NCBI GenBank assembly: GCA_017379935.1
Contig: JAFNVC010000018.1
Coordinates: 124,001-188,000, forward strand
Direction of reading: 5' to 3'
Source of the DNA: Clostridia bacterium
Lineage (GTDB): Bacteria; Bacillota; Clostridia; Oscillospirales; Acutalibacteraceae
DNA: 64,000 bases
Part shown: positions 16,435-25,743 of the stretch, piece by piece
Layout of the letters: the number at the start of each line of letters is the position of its first letter
Numbering within the stretch: position 1 is the first letter of the stretch
Position numbers and translations under genes: made by a program
The notes under the pieces: generated by a model
The model's database searches: none
Told to the model about the DNA's origin: nothing
The model's input: the letters and a program-made list of their open reading frames with translations, nothing else

Positions 16435-16455
16435 AAGTGTTTTGTATAACAATAT

Positions 16456-16585
16456 CTTCCTACGTCGGCATTATCCGCATCAGGTTCGGGGAAACAGTAT
16501 GAATCTGAACACGCCAAAAAACGAGTTCCGATTTATACTTTTTTCCGCAGGGTATAATCTCAGCCGTTTGCACAGCACCCCTGTA
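16456..16585 (-). promoter_or_regulatory. TPP riboswitch (THI element)
   Basis: Read on the minus strand the leader contains the conserved THI-box parts in order: GGGGTGC, CTGAGA (in CGGCTGAGATTATACCC), a variable stem, then CGAACCTGATGCGGATAAT and GCCGACGTAGG. These are the pyrimidine- and pyrophosphate-sensing helices of the thiamine-pyrophosphate aptamer. The variable P3a-like arm is somewhat long. It is followed by an intrinsic terminator and then thiT. Confidence 0.95.
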
Positions 16586-16598
16586 TTTGGTTTTCTAA

Positions 16599-16627
16599 AT
16601 AATACATCGCGAAAAACAATTTGTCAA
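16599..16627 (-). promoter_or_regulatory. Promoter of the thiT riboswitch transcript
   Basis: On the minus strand: TTGACA (16627-16622), 17 bases, TATTAT (16604-16599), ending ~14 bases before the aptamer. It lies immediately after the stop codon of comM. Confidence 0.8.
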
Positions 16628-16635
16628 CAATTATT

Positions 16636-18165
16636 TTATTTATTCCAGAATTTTCTGTCGAGTGAGCGGTACTGGATTGCTTCTGCGATGTGTGTTGCTT
16701 CGATGATTTCGGAATTATCAAGGTCGGCTATCGTCCTCGCCACGCGCAGAATTTTATCATAGGCGCGCGCTGAAAGTCCGAGCTTGTCGAACGCCATCTG
16801 AAGCATCTTCATTGCAGGCTCACTTGCAACGCAGAACTCTCTTGTCATAGAGGCGTTCATCTGCGCGTTGCAGTTCGCGTTTGTATCCTTAAGGCGCTCC
16901 TGCTGGATTTTTCTTGCCGCTTCTACTCTTTCCTTGATTTTTGCTGAAGGCTCACCCTTGTGAGTATCGGAAAGCTTGTCGAAATCCACGGGAGGCACTT
17001 CGATGTGAATGTCGATTCTGTCAAGGAGAGGTCCGCTGACCTTTGAAAGATAACGCGCCGCCGCACCCTCGTGACAGGTGCAATCCCTTACAGGATGACC
17101 GTAATATCCGCACGGACAGGGATTCATTGCGCAGACAAGCATAACCGAGCAGGGGTAGCATGAGGTACCCGATGCACGTGAAATGGTGATTTTTCCGTCC
17201 TCAAGAGGCTGTCGCATAATCTCCATTGACTGCCTTGAAAATTCGGGAAGCTCATCAAGAAAAAGTACACCGTTGTGTGCGAGTGAAAGCTCACCGGGCT
17301 TCGGAATTGCGCCGCCGCCCGACAGTCCGACGGTGGAAACCGTGTGATGCGGTGAACGGAACGGGCGCGAGGTTATCAGCCGTGATCTGCCCTTGAGCGC
17401 ACCTGCGATTGAGTATATTTTTGTAGTGTCAAGGCTTTCCTCAAAGGTCATCGAGGGGAGGATTGACGGAATTCTTTTTGCGAGCATGCTTTTGCCCGTA
17501 CCGGGACTGCCGATCATCAGCGTGTTGTGTCCGCCTGCGGCGGCAACCTCGAGTGCGCGCTTTGCCTCAAACTGTCCCTTGACGTCCGCGAAATCGGGCA
17601 TATAGAGGTAAGAGTCCTCGTCGTTTTCCTCGTGAGGCACAGCGGGAGAAATTTTATAAAGTCCCTTAAGGTGGTCGATGACCTGCATTACGCTGTCAAC
17701 GGGCAGTACCTTAATACCCTGAACGACAGCCGCCTCGTTGGCGTTGACAGCAGGGACGAAAATGCTGTGAAAGCCGTTCTGGCACGCGCTGATAACCATC
17801 GGCAGAACGCCGTTGACGTGGCGGATTTTTCCGTCGAGTGAAAGCTCACCGAGGAAGGCGTAGCCGCTCGTGTCGGCATCAAGCTGCTCGGATGCGAGCA
17901 GAAGCGTGATGAACATTGCGAGGTCGTAGATAGGACCTTCCTTTCGTCTGTCCGCAGGCGCAAGATTGACGGTGATTCGGCTGACGGGGAAGGTGAAGCC
18001 GCAGTTCTTTATTGCAGAATGAACTCTGTCACGTGATTCGCTGACGGCAGAGTCGGGGAGACCTACAACGTCAAATCTCGGCAGTCCGCCCGATATATCC
18101 GCTTCAACGGTGACGGGGAAAACCTCCATACCGTAAATACCCAAACTGTTAACTCTCGCAAACAT
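16636..18165 (-). CDS. comM: YifB/ComM family Mg-chelatase-like AAA+ ATPase
   Basis: A 509-residue protein of the ComM/YifB family. In naturally competent bacteria ComM is a hexameric helicase that aids integration of incoming DNA; in other bacteria its role is less clear. An N-terminal Lon-substrate-like domain (GLPRFDVVGLPDSAV, RITVNLAPADRRKEG) is followed by an AAA+ core with Walker A GSPGTGKSM, PFRSPHHT, Walker B VLFLDELPEF, and a zinc-like CNP-CPCGYYG stretch, then a C-terminal helical domain. The start is the ATG at 18163-18165 with GAGGTGA upstream; an upstream TTG overlaps that site. It is a single gene. Confidence 0.92.
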   Translation of the reverse strand: MFARVNSLGIYGMEVFPVTVEADISGGLPRFDVVGLPDSAVSESRDRVHSAIKNCGFTFPVSRITVNLAPADRRKEGPIYDLAMFITLLLASEQLDADTSGYAFLGELSLDGKIRHVNGVLPMVISACQNGFHSIFVPAVNANEAAVVQGIKVLPVDSVMQVIDHLKGLYKISPAVPHEENDEDSYLYMPDFADVKGQFEAKRALEVAAAGGHNTLMIGSPGTGKSMLAKRIPSILPSMTFEESLDTTKIYSIAGALKGRSRLITSRPFRSPHHTVSTVGLSGGGAIPKPGELSLAHNGVLFLDELPEFSRQSMEIMRQPLEDGKITISRASGTSCYPCSVMLVCAMNPCPCGYYGHPVRDCTCHEGAAARYLSKVSGPLLDRIDIHIEVPPVDFDKLSDTHKGEPSAKIKERVEAARKIQQERLKDTNANCNAQMNASMTREFCVASEPAMKMLQMAFDKLGLSARAYDKILRVARTIADLDNSEIIEATHIAEAIQYRSLDRKFWNK

Positions 18166-18255
18166 ACTGTCACCTCGCAAAACCTTATAAAAACATTAAA
18201 GCAAATTTATGCACTTTTTTCAAGTAATTTACTTTATTTTTATTTTTAGATATTG

Positions 18256-18261
18256 TATAAT
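18256..18261 (+). promoter_or_regulatory. Possible -10 box of the fuc operon
   Basis: Perfect TATAAT 52 bases before fucU. The sequence 17 bases upstream (TTTATT) is a poor -35, so an activator may be needed. Confidence 0.4.
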
Positions 18262-18313
18262 ACCCTAAATAGGTATGTTCAGCCTTTTAAATCAGAAAAC
18301 AAGGAGAATTGTT

Positions 18314-18742
18314 ATGCTTAAAAACATTCCCTCGGTGCTTTCGCCCGAGCTTTTAAAAACACTTATGGAAATGGGTCACGGAGACTATCTCGTTATCGGT
18401 GACGGCAATTTCCCCGCTGCAACAAATGCAAAGCGTCTTATCCGCTGCGACGGTCATGGCGTGCCTGAGATTCTTGATGCTATCCTCAAGCTTATGCCGC
18501 TTGATACTTATGTTGAAAATCCCGTTGGTCTTATGGATAACGGTGATCCCGACAACCGTCCCGAAATCTGGGCAGTTTATAAGGATATCATCGAAAAGAA
18601 CGAGGGCGACAAGGGTATTGAGCTTGTTGAGCGCTTCGATTTCTACGATAAGGCAAAGGGAGCTTTCGCAATCATCGCAACAGGTGAGACTGCAATCTAT
18701 GCAAACATTATTCTTCAAAAGGGTGTTGTAATCAATGACTAA
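18314..18742 (+). CDS. fucU: L-fucose mutarotase (FucU/RbsD family)
   Basis: A 142-residue protein of the RbsD/FucU family, which interconverts sugar anomers so that the isomerase receives the right form. The active-site signature MGHGDYLVIGDGNFPA is near residues 19-34 and YDKAKGAFAIIATGE near 115-130. Length matches FucU. The start at 18314 has AAGGAG 7 bases upstream; an earlier in-frame ATG lacks one. Because fucose isomerase lies two genes downstream, FucU rather than RbsD is the better call. A TATAAT at 18256-18261 may be the operon's -10 box. Confidence 0.88.
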   Translation: MLKNIPSVLSPELLKTLMEMGHGDYLVIGDGNFPAATNAKRLIRCDGHGVPEILDAILKLMPLDTYVENPVGLMDNGDPDNRPEIWAVYKDIIEKNEGDKGIELVERFDFYDKAKGAFAIIATGETAIYANIILQKGVVIND

Positions 18743-20201
18743 AAGAGTTCTCGCTTTTGACTTCGGCGCTTCGAGCGGACGTGCGATTATCGGTTGCTTC
18801 GACGGCGAAAAAATCACCCTCGAGGAGGTTCACCGCTTTTCAAATGATCCCGTAAGCGTCGGCGGTACTGTTTATTGGGATGTTCTGCGCCTTTTCCACG
18901 AAATCAAGCAGGGCATCATCAAGGCGCGTATGGCAGGAGGCTTCGACAGCATCGGTATTGACACCTGGGGTGTTGACTTCGGTCTTATCGATTCCGAGGG
19001 TAAGCTGATGGAAAATCCCATCCACTATCGCGACAAAAGAACAGTCGGTCTTGTTGAAGAATCCTTTAAAACAATGCCGAGGGAAAAGCAGTACGGCATC
19101 ACGGGTATTCAGTTTATGGAGCTGAATACGATTTATCAGCTTATTGCACTTAAAAAGTACAGACCGTGGATGCTTGAGCGTGCGGACAAGATGCTCTTTA
19201 TGCCCGACCTTTTTGCATATATGCTCACGGGCAGGATGTGTGCTGAATATTCAATCGCTTCCACATCACAGATTATTGATCTGCAGACAAAGAGCTGGTC
19301 GAAGGAGCTTCTCGATGCGTTCGGCATCAAGGAAAGTCTCTTTGCACCGCTCGTGAAGCCGGGTACCGTTCTCGGCACACTCACTCCCGAAATCTGCGAG
19401 GAGTGCGGTGTTGATCCCGTTCCCGTAATTTCCGTCTGCGGTCACGATACACAGTCGGCAATCACATCCGTTCCCTGCGAGGACGGTAACTTTGCATTCC
19501 TTTCGAGCGGTACGTGGTCGCTTTTCGGCACGGAGCTTGAAAAGCCGATTGTCAACGAAACATCGCTTAATATCAATATCACTAACGAGGGCGGCTTTGA
19601 CGGTACCGTCGGCTTCCTTAAAAATATTATCGGCTTGTGGCTCATTCAGGAGAGCCGCCGTCAGTGGCAGAGACAGGGCGAGGATTATTCCTACGCTGAC
19701 CTCGAGAGAGAGGCTCTTGCGGCTGAGCCGTTCAAGTGCTTTATCGATCCCGATGCACCCGAGTTTGTGCCTCACGGTAACATTCCGAAGCGAGTTCAGG
19801 AGTTCTGCGAAAAAACAGGACAGTATGTTCCGCAGACGGTCGGCGAGATTATGCGCTGTATCTACGAAAGCCTTGCAATGAAATACAAGCTCACCTTCGA
19901 AAAGCTCTGCGAATGCACCGAGCGCGATTACCCCGTAATTCACGTTATCGGCGGCGGAACGAAGGATACTCTCCTTTGTCAGCTTACCGCAAATTCCTGC
20001 AACCGTACCGTAAAGGCAGGCCCGATTGAGGCAACGGTTATGGGTAATGTCGCAGTTCAGCTTATGTCTGCAGATGCGGTTGCATCTATCGGTGAGGCAA
20101 GAAGGATTGTTGCCCAGTCCTCCGAGCTCAAGACATATCTTCCCGCAGACGTTGACAAGTGGGAAGAGGCATACGGCAATTTCCTTGCAATCGTGAAATA
20201 A
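18735..20201 (+). CDS. FGGY-family sugar kinase, rhamnulokinase/fuculokinase-like
   Basis: A 488-residue carbohydrate kinase of the FGGY family. The N-terminal phosphate-binding FDFGASSGRAI, the central GIDTWGVDFGLID and HYRDKRT stretches, and C-terminal VIHVIGGGTKDTLLCQ all look closest to rhamnulokinase (RhaB). It phosphorylates a ketose at C1. It overlaps fucU by 8 bases and is followed by L-fucose isomerase, so in this setting L-fuculose is the more likely substrate, or both fuculose and rhamnulose. I leave the symbol blank because sequence and context point to different names. No aldolase for the product is in the window. Confidence 0.85.
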   Translation: MTKRVLAFDFGASSGRAIIGCFDGEKITLEEVHRFSNDPVSVGGTVYWDVLRLFHEIKQGIIKARMAGGFDSIGIDTWGVDFGLIDSEGKLMENPIHYRDKRTVGLVEESFKTMPREKQYGITGIQFMELNTIYQLIALKKYRPWMLERADKMLFMPDLFAYMLTGRMCAEYSIASTSQIIDLQTKSWSKELLDAFGIKESLFAPLVKPGTVLGTLTPEICEECGVDPVPVISVCGHDTQSAITSVPCEDGNFAFLSSGTWSLFGTELEKPIVNETSLNINITNEGGFDGTVGFLKNIIGLWLIQESRRQWQRQGEDYSYADLEREALAAEPFKCFIDPDAPEFVPHGNIPKRVQEFCEKTGQYVPQTVGEIMRCIYESLAMKYKLTFEKLCECTERDYPVIHVIGGGTKDTLLCQLTANSCNRTVKAGPIEATVMGNVAVQLMSADAVASIGEARRIVAQSSELKTYLPADVDKWEEAYGNFLAIVK

Positions 20202-20258
20202 TGTAAACAGGCCAAAGGCTTGAAATATAATAAATTATTCTGAAAGGATGATATTATA

Positions 20259-22058
20259 ATGGCAGAAAACAGATTTATCGGCGATTATCCCGTAATCGGT
20301 ATTCGTCCCGTAATCGACGGCAGAAGAGGTCCCCTTAAGGTAAGAGAGGGTCTCGAGGATCAGACAATGGGTATGGCAAAGGCTGCAAAGAAGCTCTTTG
20401 AGGAAAACCTTAAGTATTCAAACGGCGAGCCTGTTAAGGTTGTTATCGCTGACACAACAATCGGCCGTGTAGCAGAGGCTGCTGCTTGCGCAGAGAAGTT
20501 CAAGAAAGAGGGCGTTATGATCACTCTTTCAGTTACTCCCTGCTGGTGCTACGGCTCAGAGACAATGGATATGGACCCGATGACAATCAAGGGTGTATGG
20601 GGCTTCAACGCAACAGAGCGTCCGGGTGCTGTTTACCTTGCATCAGTTCTTGCTGCTCACGCACAGAAGGGTCTTCCCGCATTCGGCATCTACGGTCACG
20701 ACGTTCAGGAGGCAGACGAGTCAGATAACATTCCTGCTGACGTTGAAGAGAAGCTTCTCCGCTTCGCACGCGCTGCAGTTGCAGTTGCTACAATGAAGGG
20801 TAAGTCATACCTTCAGATCGGTTCAATCTGTATGGGTATCGCAGGCTCATCAATCGACCCGAACTTCCTCGAGGAGTATCTCGGTCTTCGCGTTGAGTCA
20901 GTTGATGAGGTAGAAATCATCAGACGAATGACAGAGGGCATCTACGATGAGGCTGAATTCCAGAAGGCTCTCAAGTGGACAAAGGAAAACTGCAAGGAAG
21001 GCTTCGACAAGAACCCCGAGTTCGTAAGAAAGTCAGACGAGCAGAAGGAAAAGGATTGGGAATTCGTTGTCAAGATGATGGTTATCATCAAGGATCTTAT
21101 GAACGGCAACAAGAATCTTCCCGCAGGCTGTGAGGAAGAAATGGTTGGTCACAACGCTATCGCAGCAGGCTTCCAGGGTCAGCGTCAGTGGACAGACTTC
21201 TATCCGAACGCAGACTTTGCAGAGGCTCTTTGCAACACATCCTTCGACTGGAACGGCGCTCGTGAGCCCTACATCCTCGCAACAGAGAATGACGTTCTCA
21301 ACGGTATTTCAATGCTCTTTATGAAGCTGCTTACAAACAGAGCACAGATGTTTGCAGACGTTCGTACATACTGGTCAACAGACGCTGTTAAGCGCGTTAC
21401 AGGCTACGACCTTGAAGGCAAGGCAAAGGATGCAGACGGCTTTATCCACCTTATCAACTCAGGTGCCTGCTGTCTTGACGCTTGCGGTGAGGTTAAGGAC
21501 GAAAACGGCAACGCTCTTATCAAAGAGTGGTACAATATGACTCAGGAGGATATCGACGCTTGTAACAAGGCAACAGAGTGGTGTCCTGCAGATAACGGCT
21601 ACTTCCGTGGCGCAGGTTATTCATCACGCTTCCTTACAAAGTCAGAGATGCCTGCAACAATGATCCGTCTTAACCTTGTTAAGGGTCTCGGTCCTGTTGT
21701 TCAGATCGCAGAAGGCTACACTGTAAATCTTCCCGACGAGGTTTCAGACACAATCTGGAAGAGAACAGACTACACATGGCCCTGCACATGGTTCGCACCG
21801 CGTTGCACAGGCGAAGGCCCGTTCAAGTCAGCTTATGACCTTATGAACAACTGGGGCGCAAACCACGGCGCAATCTCCTACGGTCACATCGGTGCAGACA
21901 TCATCACACTCTGCTCAATGCTCCGCATCCCCGTAACACTCCACAACGTTCCCGACGAGAAGATCTTCCGTCCCGCTTGCTGGAATGCATTCGGCACAAA
22001 GGATCTCGAGGCAGCAGACGTAAAGGCATGCGAGGTTTACGGCCCTCTTTATAAATAA
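20259..22058 (+). CDS. fucI: L-fucose isomerase
   Basis: A 599-residue ketol isomerase that converts L-fucose to L-fuculose (Mn-dependent; also acts on D-arabinose). The opening [19 protein letters not shown] and the [18 protein letters not shown] segment are typical of FucI. The metal and substrate ligands are in place: Glu of [10 protein letters not shown], Asp of MFADVRTYW, and His of the C-terminal SYGHIGAD. The full family length is present. AAGGATG precedes the ATG, 57 bases after the kinase. Codon choice is markedly biased toward a few codons (CTT/CTC, GTT, TCA, ACA), suggesting high expression. A terminator follows at 22098. Confidence 0.95.
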   Translation: MAENRFIGDYPVIGIRPVIDGRRGPLKVREGLEDQTMGMAKAAKKLFEENLKYSNGEPVKVVIADTTIGRVAEAAACAEKFKKEGVMITLSVTPCWCYGSETMDMDPMTIKGVWGFNATERPGAVYLASVLAAHAQKGLPAFGIYGHDVQEADESDNIPADVEEKLLRFARAAVAVATMKGKSYLQIGSICMGIAGSSIDPNFLEEYLGLRVESVDEVEIIRRMTEGIYDEAEFQKALKWTKENCKEGFDKNPEFVRKSDEQKEKDWEFVVKMMVIIKDLMNGNKNLPAGCEEEMVGHNAIAAGFQGQRQWTDFYPNADFAEALCNTSFDWNGAREPYILATENDVLNGISMLFMKLLTNRAQMFADVRTYWSTDAVKRVTGYDLEGKAKDADGFIHLINSGACCLDACGEVKDENGNALIKEWYNMTQEDIDACNKATEWCPADNGYFRGAGYSSRFLTKSEMPATMIRLNLVKGLGPVVQIAEGYTVNLPDEVSDTIWKRTDYTWPCTWFAPRCTGEGPFKSAYDLMNNWGANHGAISYGHIGADIITLCSMLRIPVTLHNVPDEKIFRPACWNAFGTKDLEAADVKACEVYGPLYK

Positions 22059-22097
22059 TTGATGCTTCCCCGCGAAGCGAAGAACAAAATAAAAATT

Positions 22098-22128
22098 TCG
22101 GCTTACAGAAATGTGAGCCGATTTTTCT
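22098..22128 (+). terminator. Terminator after fucI
   Basis: TCGGCTTAC (22098-22106) pairs with GTGAGCCGA (22113-22121, one G-T pair), followed by TTTTTCTTTTT. Confidence 0.8.
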
Positions 22129-22187
22129 TTTTAACCGTTTTATTTATCTTTGCAGAAAAGACCTCGCAGGATAAATTTTCACAAAAA

Positions 22188-22215
22188 ACAAAAAGCTTGC
22201 AGATTTTCTGCAAGC
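22188..22215 (-). terminator. Terminator after the zinc-ribbon protein gene
   Basis: GCTTGCAGA (22195-22203) and TCTGCAAGC (22207-22215) form a perfect 9-bp stem. On the minus strand it is followed by TTTTTGTTTTTTG. Confidence 0.82.
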
Positions 22216-22228
22216 CTTTAATGTTTGA

Positions 22229-22600
22229 TTATCTGAGGTGAATCATAAGATACTCATAGCCTTCCTCAAGCTCATAGAGCATTGACTCATCAAGCATTGA
22301 GAAGGTTGTGAAGCCGATAACTGCACCGAGGATTCCGCCGACAATCGAGCCGACGATTCCGAAAATAACGCCGACAATCGCGCCCTTTGCACAGCTCTTA
22401 GCCTTCAGCGGATAATCGTCCTTCCATACAAGATAAAGAATAAGACCGAGCACGGGGATAAGGAAGCAAAGAAATGCAAAGCCTCCGCTTTTCTTATCGT
22501 CCTCTTTTGCGGTTTTCGGCTTTTCAACCGCTACTCCGCAGTTAACGCACACAACTGCTTCGTCGTGAATCTGAGCACCGCAATTTCTGCAAAATGCCAT
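22229..22600 (-). CDS. Zinc-ribbon membrane protein
   Basis: A 123-residue protein with an N-terminal zinc-ribbon (CRNCG near residue 4 and CVNCG near 18), a lysine- and aspartate-rich linker, then two membrane segments (~41-60 and ~70-95, the latter Gly-rich). The C-terminus is acidic. This small architecture is common in Firmicutes and usually has no known role; it may sense or hold metal at the membrane. GGAGGAG precedes the ATG. Own promoter and terminator. Confidence 0.8.
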   Translation of the reverse strand: MAFCRNCGAQIHDEAVVCVNCGVAVEKPKTAKEDDKKSGGFAFLCFLIPVLGLILYLVWKDDYPLKAKSCAKGAIVGVIFGIVGSIVGGILGAVIGFTTFSMLDESMLYELEEGYEYLMIHLR

Positions 22601-22630
22601 AAAATCTCCTCCCTGTTAGTTGGTAATTTA

Positions 22631-22659
22631 ATTTTATATCAAGTAAAACCTAATGTCAA
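22631..22659 (-). promoter_or_regulatory. Promoter for the zinc-ribbon protein
   Basis: On the minus strand: TTGACA (22659-22654), 17 bases, TAAAAT (22636-22631). Confidence 0.72.
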
Positions 22660-22709
22660 TACAAATCGTAATTTGTCGAAAAACACGCGACTTATTTCCG
22701 AAAAAGTCA

Positions 22710-22738
22710 TTGACGGTTCAATGTTAAAATTGTATAAT
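22710..22738 (+). promoter_or_regulatory. Promoter of the metallophosphoesterase-toroid-pseudo-GH38 operon
   Basis: TTGACG (22710-22715), 17 bases, TATAAT (22733-22738), 30 bases before the ATG. Confidence 0.78.
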
Positions 22739-22768
22739 AATTCTATATGCACTCGGGAGGGGATTATT

Positions 22769-23923
22769 ATGTTCAGAGAAGTAAAATCATTTGTTTTACA
22801 CAATACTTTTAAAGCATTTATTTCTGCTGAAACTGCCGTTAAAAAAATGGGCGGCGGCAAGCTTGTAAAAAATATATTTGATACTGAGCCTGAGTATGTA
22901 GGCAGCAGTGTCAGAATTTTAAAGGAAACCGATGACACAACCTATATTGCAAAATACGATTCAAAGGGCAGAATCGATAACGGTGACTTTAAGATTATGG
23001 TTACAACCGATCTCCATCTCTGGGACGAAAAAGACCTTATCGAAAAGTCCCTTGATATGCTTGCCCGTCATCTTGCGGCAGAAAAGCCTGACCTTCTTCT
23101 CATAACGGGAGACGCAATTCTTACCGATTTCCAGCAGCTTGATTGCATTCAGTTTGGCAGATTTATGGAAAAAGCGGGCATCTATTGGGCATACTGCTTC
23201 GGCAACCACGAGGCAAGAGCAGAAAAGGAATTCCACAAATATTTTATGCTCAAAAACATTGAAAGCTTCCCGCACTGTCTTTCAAAGTTCGGTGACCCCT
23301 CACTTTTCGGCTTCGGTAACTTCAAAATCAATATTATGAATGCTGACAACACGATAAAGCAGAGTATATTTATGTTCGATTCAGGACGCGATATGGAGCC
23401 CGAGCACAATGTGGCGCACGGTCTTCCTGCCGATATGCAGGGCTATGACTTTATCAAAAAAGGTCAGATTGAATGGTACAAGAACAGCATAAAGGCTCTT
23501 GAGGAGGAGCACGGCAGGTTCAAATCAATGCTGCTTATGCATATTCCGATAAAGGAGTATGAAGAGGTTTACGAAAAGGTTGAGGAGGGCAAGTACATCC
23601 CCACGGGAAAGGCAGAAATCCTTTACGGCGGAATGTATGAGGATGTCGGCTCTTCACCGTATAACAGCGGACTTTTCGATGCAATTCTTGAGCTCGGCAG
23701 TACTAATGCAGTATTCTCGGGTCACGACCATGTCAACGATTTTTGCGCGCTGTATAAGGGCATTTACCTCGTTTATGCACAGTGCAACGGCTACAATACA
23801 TACACAATGGGTGAAAAGTTCGGTTGGCCCGAAAAGGACTGGATTCAGGGCGTTACAATGGTCAATGTTGCCAAGGACGGCTCACTTACATTCAAGCAGA
23901 GATTCAACAGAGATTATCTATAA
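22769..23923 (+). CDS. Calcineurin-like metallophosphoesterase
   Basis: A 384-residue cytoplasmic phosphoesterase; no signal peptide is seen. All five metallophosphoesterase blocks are present: TTDLHLW (~80, DxH), LLITGDA (~112), CFGNHEARAE (~144, GNHE), LMHIPI (~256), and SGHDHVND (~316). An N-terminal ~75-residue extension precedes the fold. Such enzymes hydrolyse phosphomonoesters or diesters; the substrate is unknown. ATG 22769 is preceded by GGGAGGGG; a longer frame would overlap the divergent zinc-ribbon gene. It is first in a three-gene operon with a toroid protein and a GH38-related protein, so a role in glycan or glycolipid phosphate removal is plausible but unproven. Confidence 0.87.
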   Translation: MFREVKSFVLHNTFKAFISAETAVKKMGGGKLVKNIFDTEPEYVGSSVRILKETDDTTYIAKYDSKGRIDNGDFKIMVTTDLHLWDEKDLIEKSLDMLARHLAAEKPDLLLITGDAILTDFQQLDCIQFGRFMEKAGIYWAYCFGNHEARAEKEFHKYFMLKNIESFPHCLSKFGDPSLFGFGNFKINIMNADNTIKQSIFMFDSGRDMEPEHNVAHGLPADMQGYDFIKKGQIEWYKNSIKALEEEHGRFKSMLLMHIPIKEYEEVYEKVEEGKYIPTGKAEILYGGMYEDVGSSPYNSGLFDAILELGSTNAVFSGHDHVNDFCALYKGIYLVYAQCNGYNTYTMGEKFGWPEKDWIQGVTMVNVAKDGSLTFKQRFNRDYL

Positions 23924-23941
23924 AGAAAGGAAGGGTGCGAT

Positions 23942-25741
23942 TTGAAACCTTATATCTTAAAACCACACCTTACAAGAAAAATCACATTTATGAAAAAGGA
24001 CGATGCGCGTGTACCGCAGGCTCTCTTTGAGACCGTGAACACCGCTCCCGACCTCAAGGGCTTCCCGTATCCTCTTCCCTCAAGGAAGAGTGAATACACC
24101 TGCTTTGCCGAGGGCAATAACGGTGTTATCTGGTATGGTGCAACAACAGGTCTTACACGCTATGACCCGAATGCTGAGCGTGCTGAGGATATTATTATGT
24201 ATTTCAGCGCTCATAAGCACCTTGATTTTGACGAGGTAAAGGCTATTCTTCCCGAGGGCGACAACATCTGGGTGCTTAACGGTGAGGACAGCGTTTCCTA
24301 TATCGAAATGATTATGCTCACCTGCGAGGAGAGAGGCGATCTCCTTCGTGAAGAGTCACACAAATACGTTATGCGCCGCGGTATGATCTGCCATATGAAC
24401 ACGACAGAGCCGAAGAATATTAAAACAGCACTCGGCTATACCGCTTGTGATAATGACGGCACCTTCACCGCTGACCATTTCGTCGGCGAGGTTTACAGAT
24501 ACGCAGTTCTCAAGCGTGAGCTCGGTGCAGACCATCCGAAGACGATTGAAGCAAGACGCCTTGCAACTCTCAATTCTGAGGCTATGCTTCTTCTTACATA
24601 CGTTCACGGCAGAGACGAGGGCTTCATCGCACGTTCATATCACGTAACCGGCGAGCCTCTTCCCGATGACGGCCATTTCTATCAGAGAAAGGGCGATGTT
24701 GCAACCTGCTGTGAAACAAACGAGTCCAAGAAAACAGGCAGAGTCGGTGAGCAGGTTCCCTGCGGATATCCGATTCCCGAGCGTCTTGCAAAGCTTTACC
24801 GTGACCTCGGTTATACAGACGACGATATCGCATATAAGGCAGATACAAGCAGTGACGAGGTTACAAACCACTTCCTTCACTACCGTCTCGCACACGACTT
24901 CCTCGGCGAGGAGGATCCCGAGCTTGATGAGCTTATCAAGGATTCCTGCCGAAGAACAATGACTCATATCATCAACGGCAAGTTCGAGTTTCTTGAGCAT
25001 TCAGGCAAGCCGACAACGTGGGCAAAGTGGAGCAAGCGTTATTTCGCACAGGCGGGCTCAGGCTATGTTGATGCACCGCTCAATGCGGCTGAGCTTCTTA
25101 TGTACCTTAAGGTTACAATGCACGTTACAGGCGAGGAGGGACTCTGGAAGGAGACCTACGATGCTCTTATTGCTGACGGCTATGCAGAGCTTTCCACAAA
25201 GCATTTCGACCGCTTCTTCCAGGGCGCAATGGGCGTCGGAGCAGCACCTGAAGAGGATCTTATGTACGGTGACAATCTTCTTGCACTTGCAACCTTCTGG
25301 ATGCTTTGCACACTCGAGGAGGACGAGGAGCTTCTCGCAACCTACCGCAAGTCCTTCAAGGCATGGTCAGGCACACTTCTTCGTGAGGTACAGCCGGGCT
25401 ACGCATTCCCGATGCTTGAGGCTTGTCCTGATCTTGAGCTTGATTTTGAGCGTATGGCTGACTGGTTCTACCGCCACGAGGTAACAAGACACGCGGCTCT
25501 TGTTAAGCTTAACCGTCACGATGTGCCTATAAAGAGACTTCGCCACGGCGTTGAGGATGTTGATAAGGAGATTTCAGCTCTGCTTATGCCCGATGAGCGT
25601 TCAACAGAAAAATTCGACCGTAATCCGTTCCAGTATCTTATCAGACACGACGGCAGAAACTCTCATTACGAGGGCTGCTACCCGTACACATTTGCTTACT
25701 GGCTCGGCAGATACAACGGCTATATTGCAGAGGAGGCGTAA
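23942..25741 (+). CDS. Alpha-toroid protein with one propeller-type (Reg_prop-like) motif, function unknown
   Basis: A 599-residue protein without a signal peptide. Near residues 60-75 it has a single propeller-type motif (NGVIWYGATTGLTRYDP), like the repeats of two-component-regulator propellers. From about 170 onward it is mostly helical, with the pattern of a six-hairpin toroid as in many glycosidases and lyases: GKPTTWAKWSKRYF, PLNAAELLMYLKV, MYGDNLLALATFW, and a C-terminal DRNPFQYL ... YWLGRYNGYI. I recall uncharacterised proteins with this combination in other anaerobes, but no established reaction. The TTG at 23942 is chosen because AAAGGAAGG lies about 7 bases upstream; ATG 23990 is an alternative. 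It is the middle gene of an operon. Confidence 0.78.
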   Translation: MKPYILKPHLTRKITFMKKDDARVPQALFETVNTAPDLKGFPYPLPSRKSEYTCFAEGNNGVIWYGATTGLTRYDPNAERAEDIIMYFSAHKHLDFDEVKAILPEGDNIWVLNGEDSVSYIEMIMLTCEERGDLLREESHKYVMRRGMICHMNTTEPKNIKTALGYTACDNDGTFTADHFVGEVYRYAVLKRELGADHPKTIEARRLATLNSEAMLLLTYVHGRDEGFIARSYHVTGEPLPDDGHFYQRKGDVATCCETNESKKTGRVGEQVPCGYPIPERLAKLYRDLGYTDDDIAYKADTSSDEVTNHFLHYRLAHDFLGEEDPELDELIKDSCRRTMTHIINGKFEFLEHSGKPTTWAKWSKRYFAQAGSGYVDAPLNAAELLMYLKVTMHVTGEEGLWKETYDALIADGYAELSTKHFDRFFQGAMGVGAAPEEDLMYGDNLLALATFWMLCTLEEDEELLATYRKSFKAWSGTLLREVQPGYAFPMLEACPDLELDFERMADWFYRHEVTRHAALVKLNRHDVPIKRLRHGVEDVDKEISALLMPDERSTEKFDRNPFQYLIRHDGRNSHYEGCYPYTFAYWLGRYNGYIAEEA

Positions 25742-25743
25742 AA

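Noticed and set aside
22565..22768. Longer start for the metallophosphoesterase
   Set aside because: It overlaps the start of the divergent zinc-ribbon gene and both promoters; ATG 22769 has a strong ribosome site.
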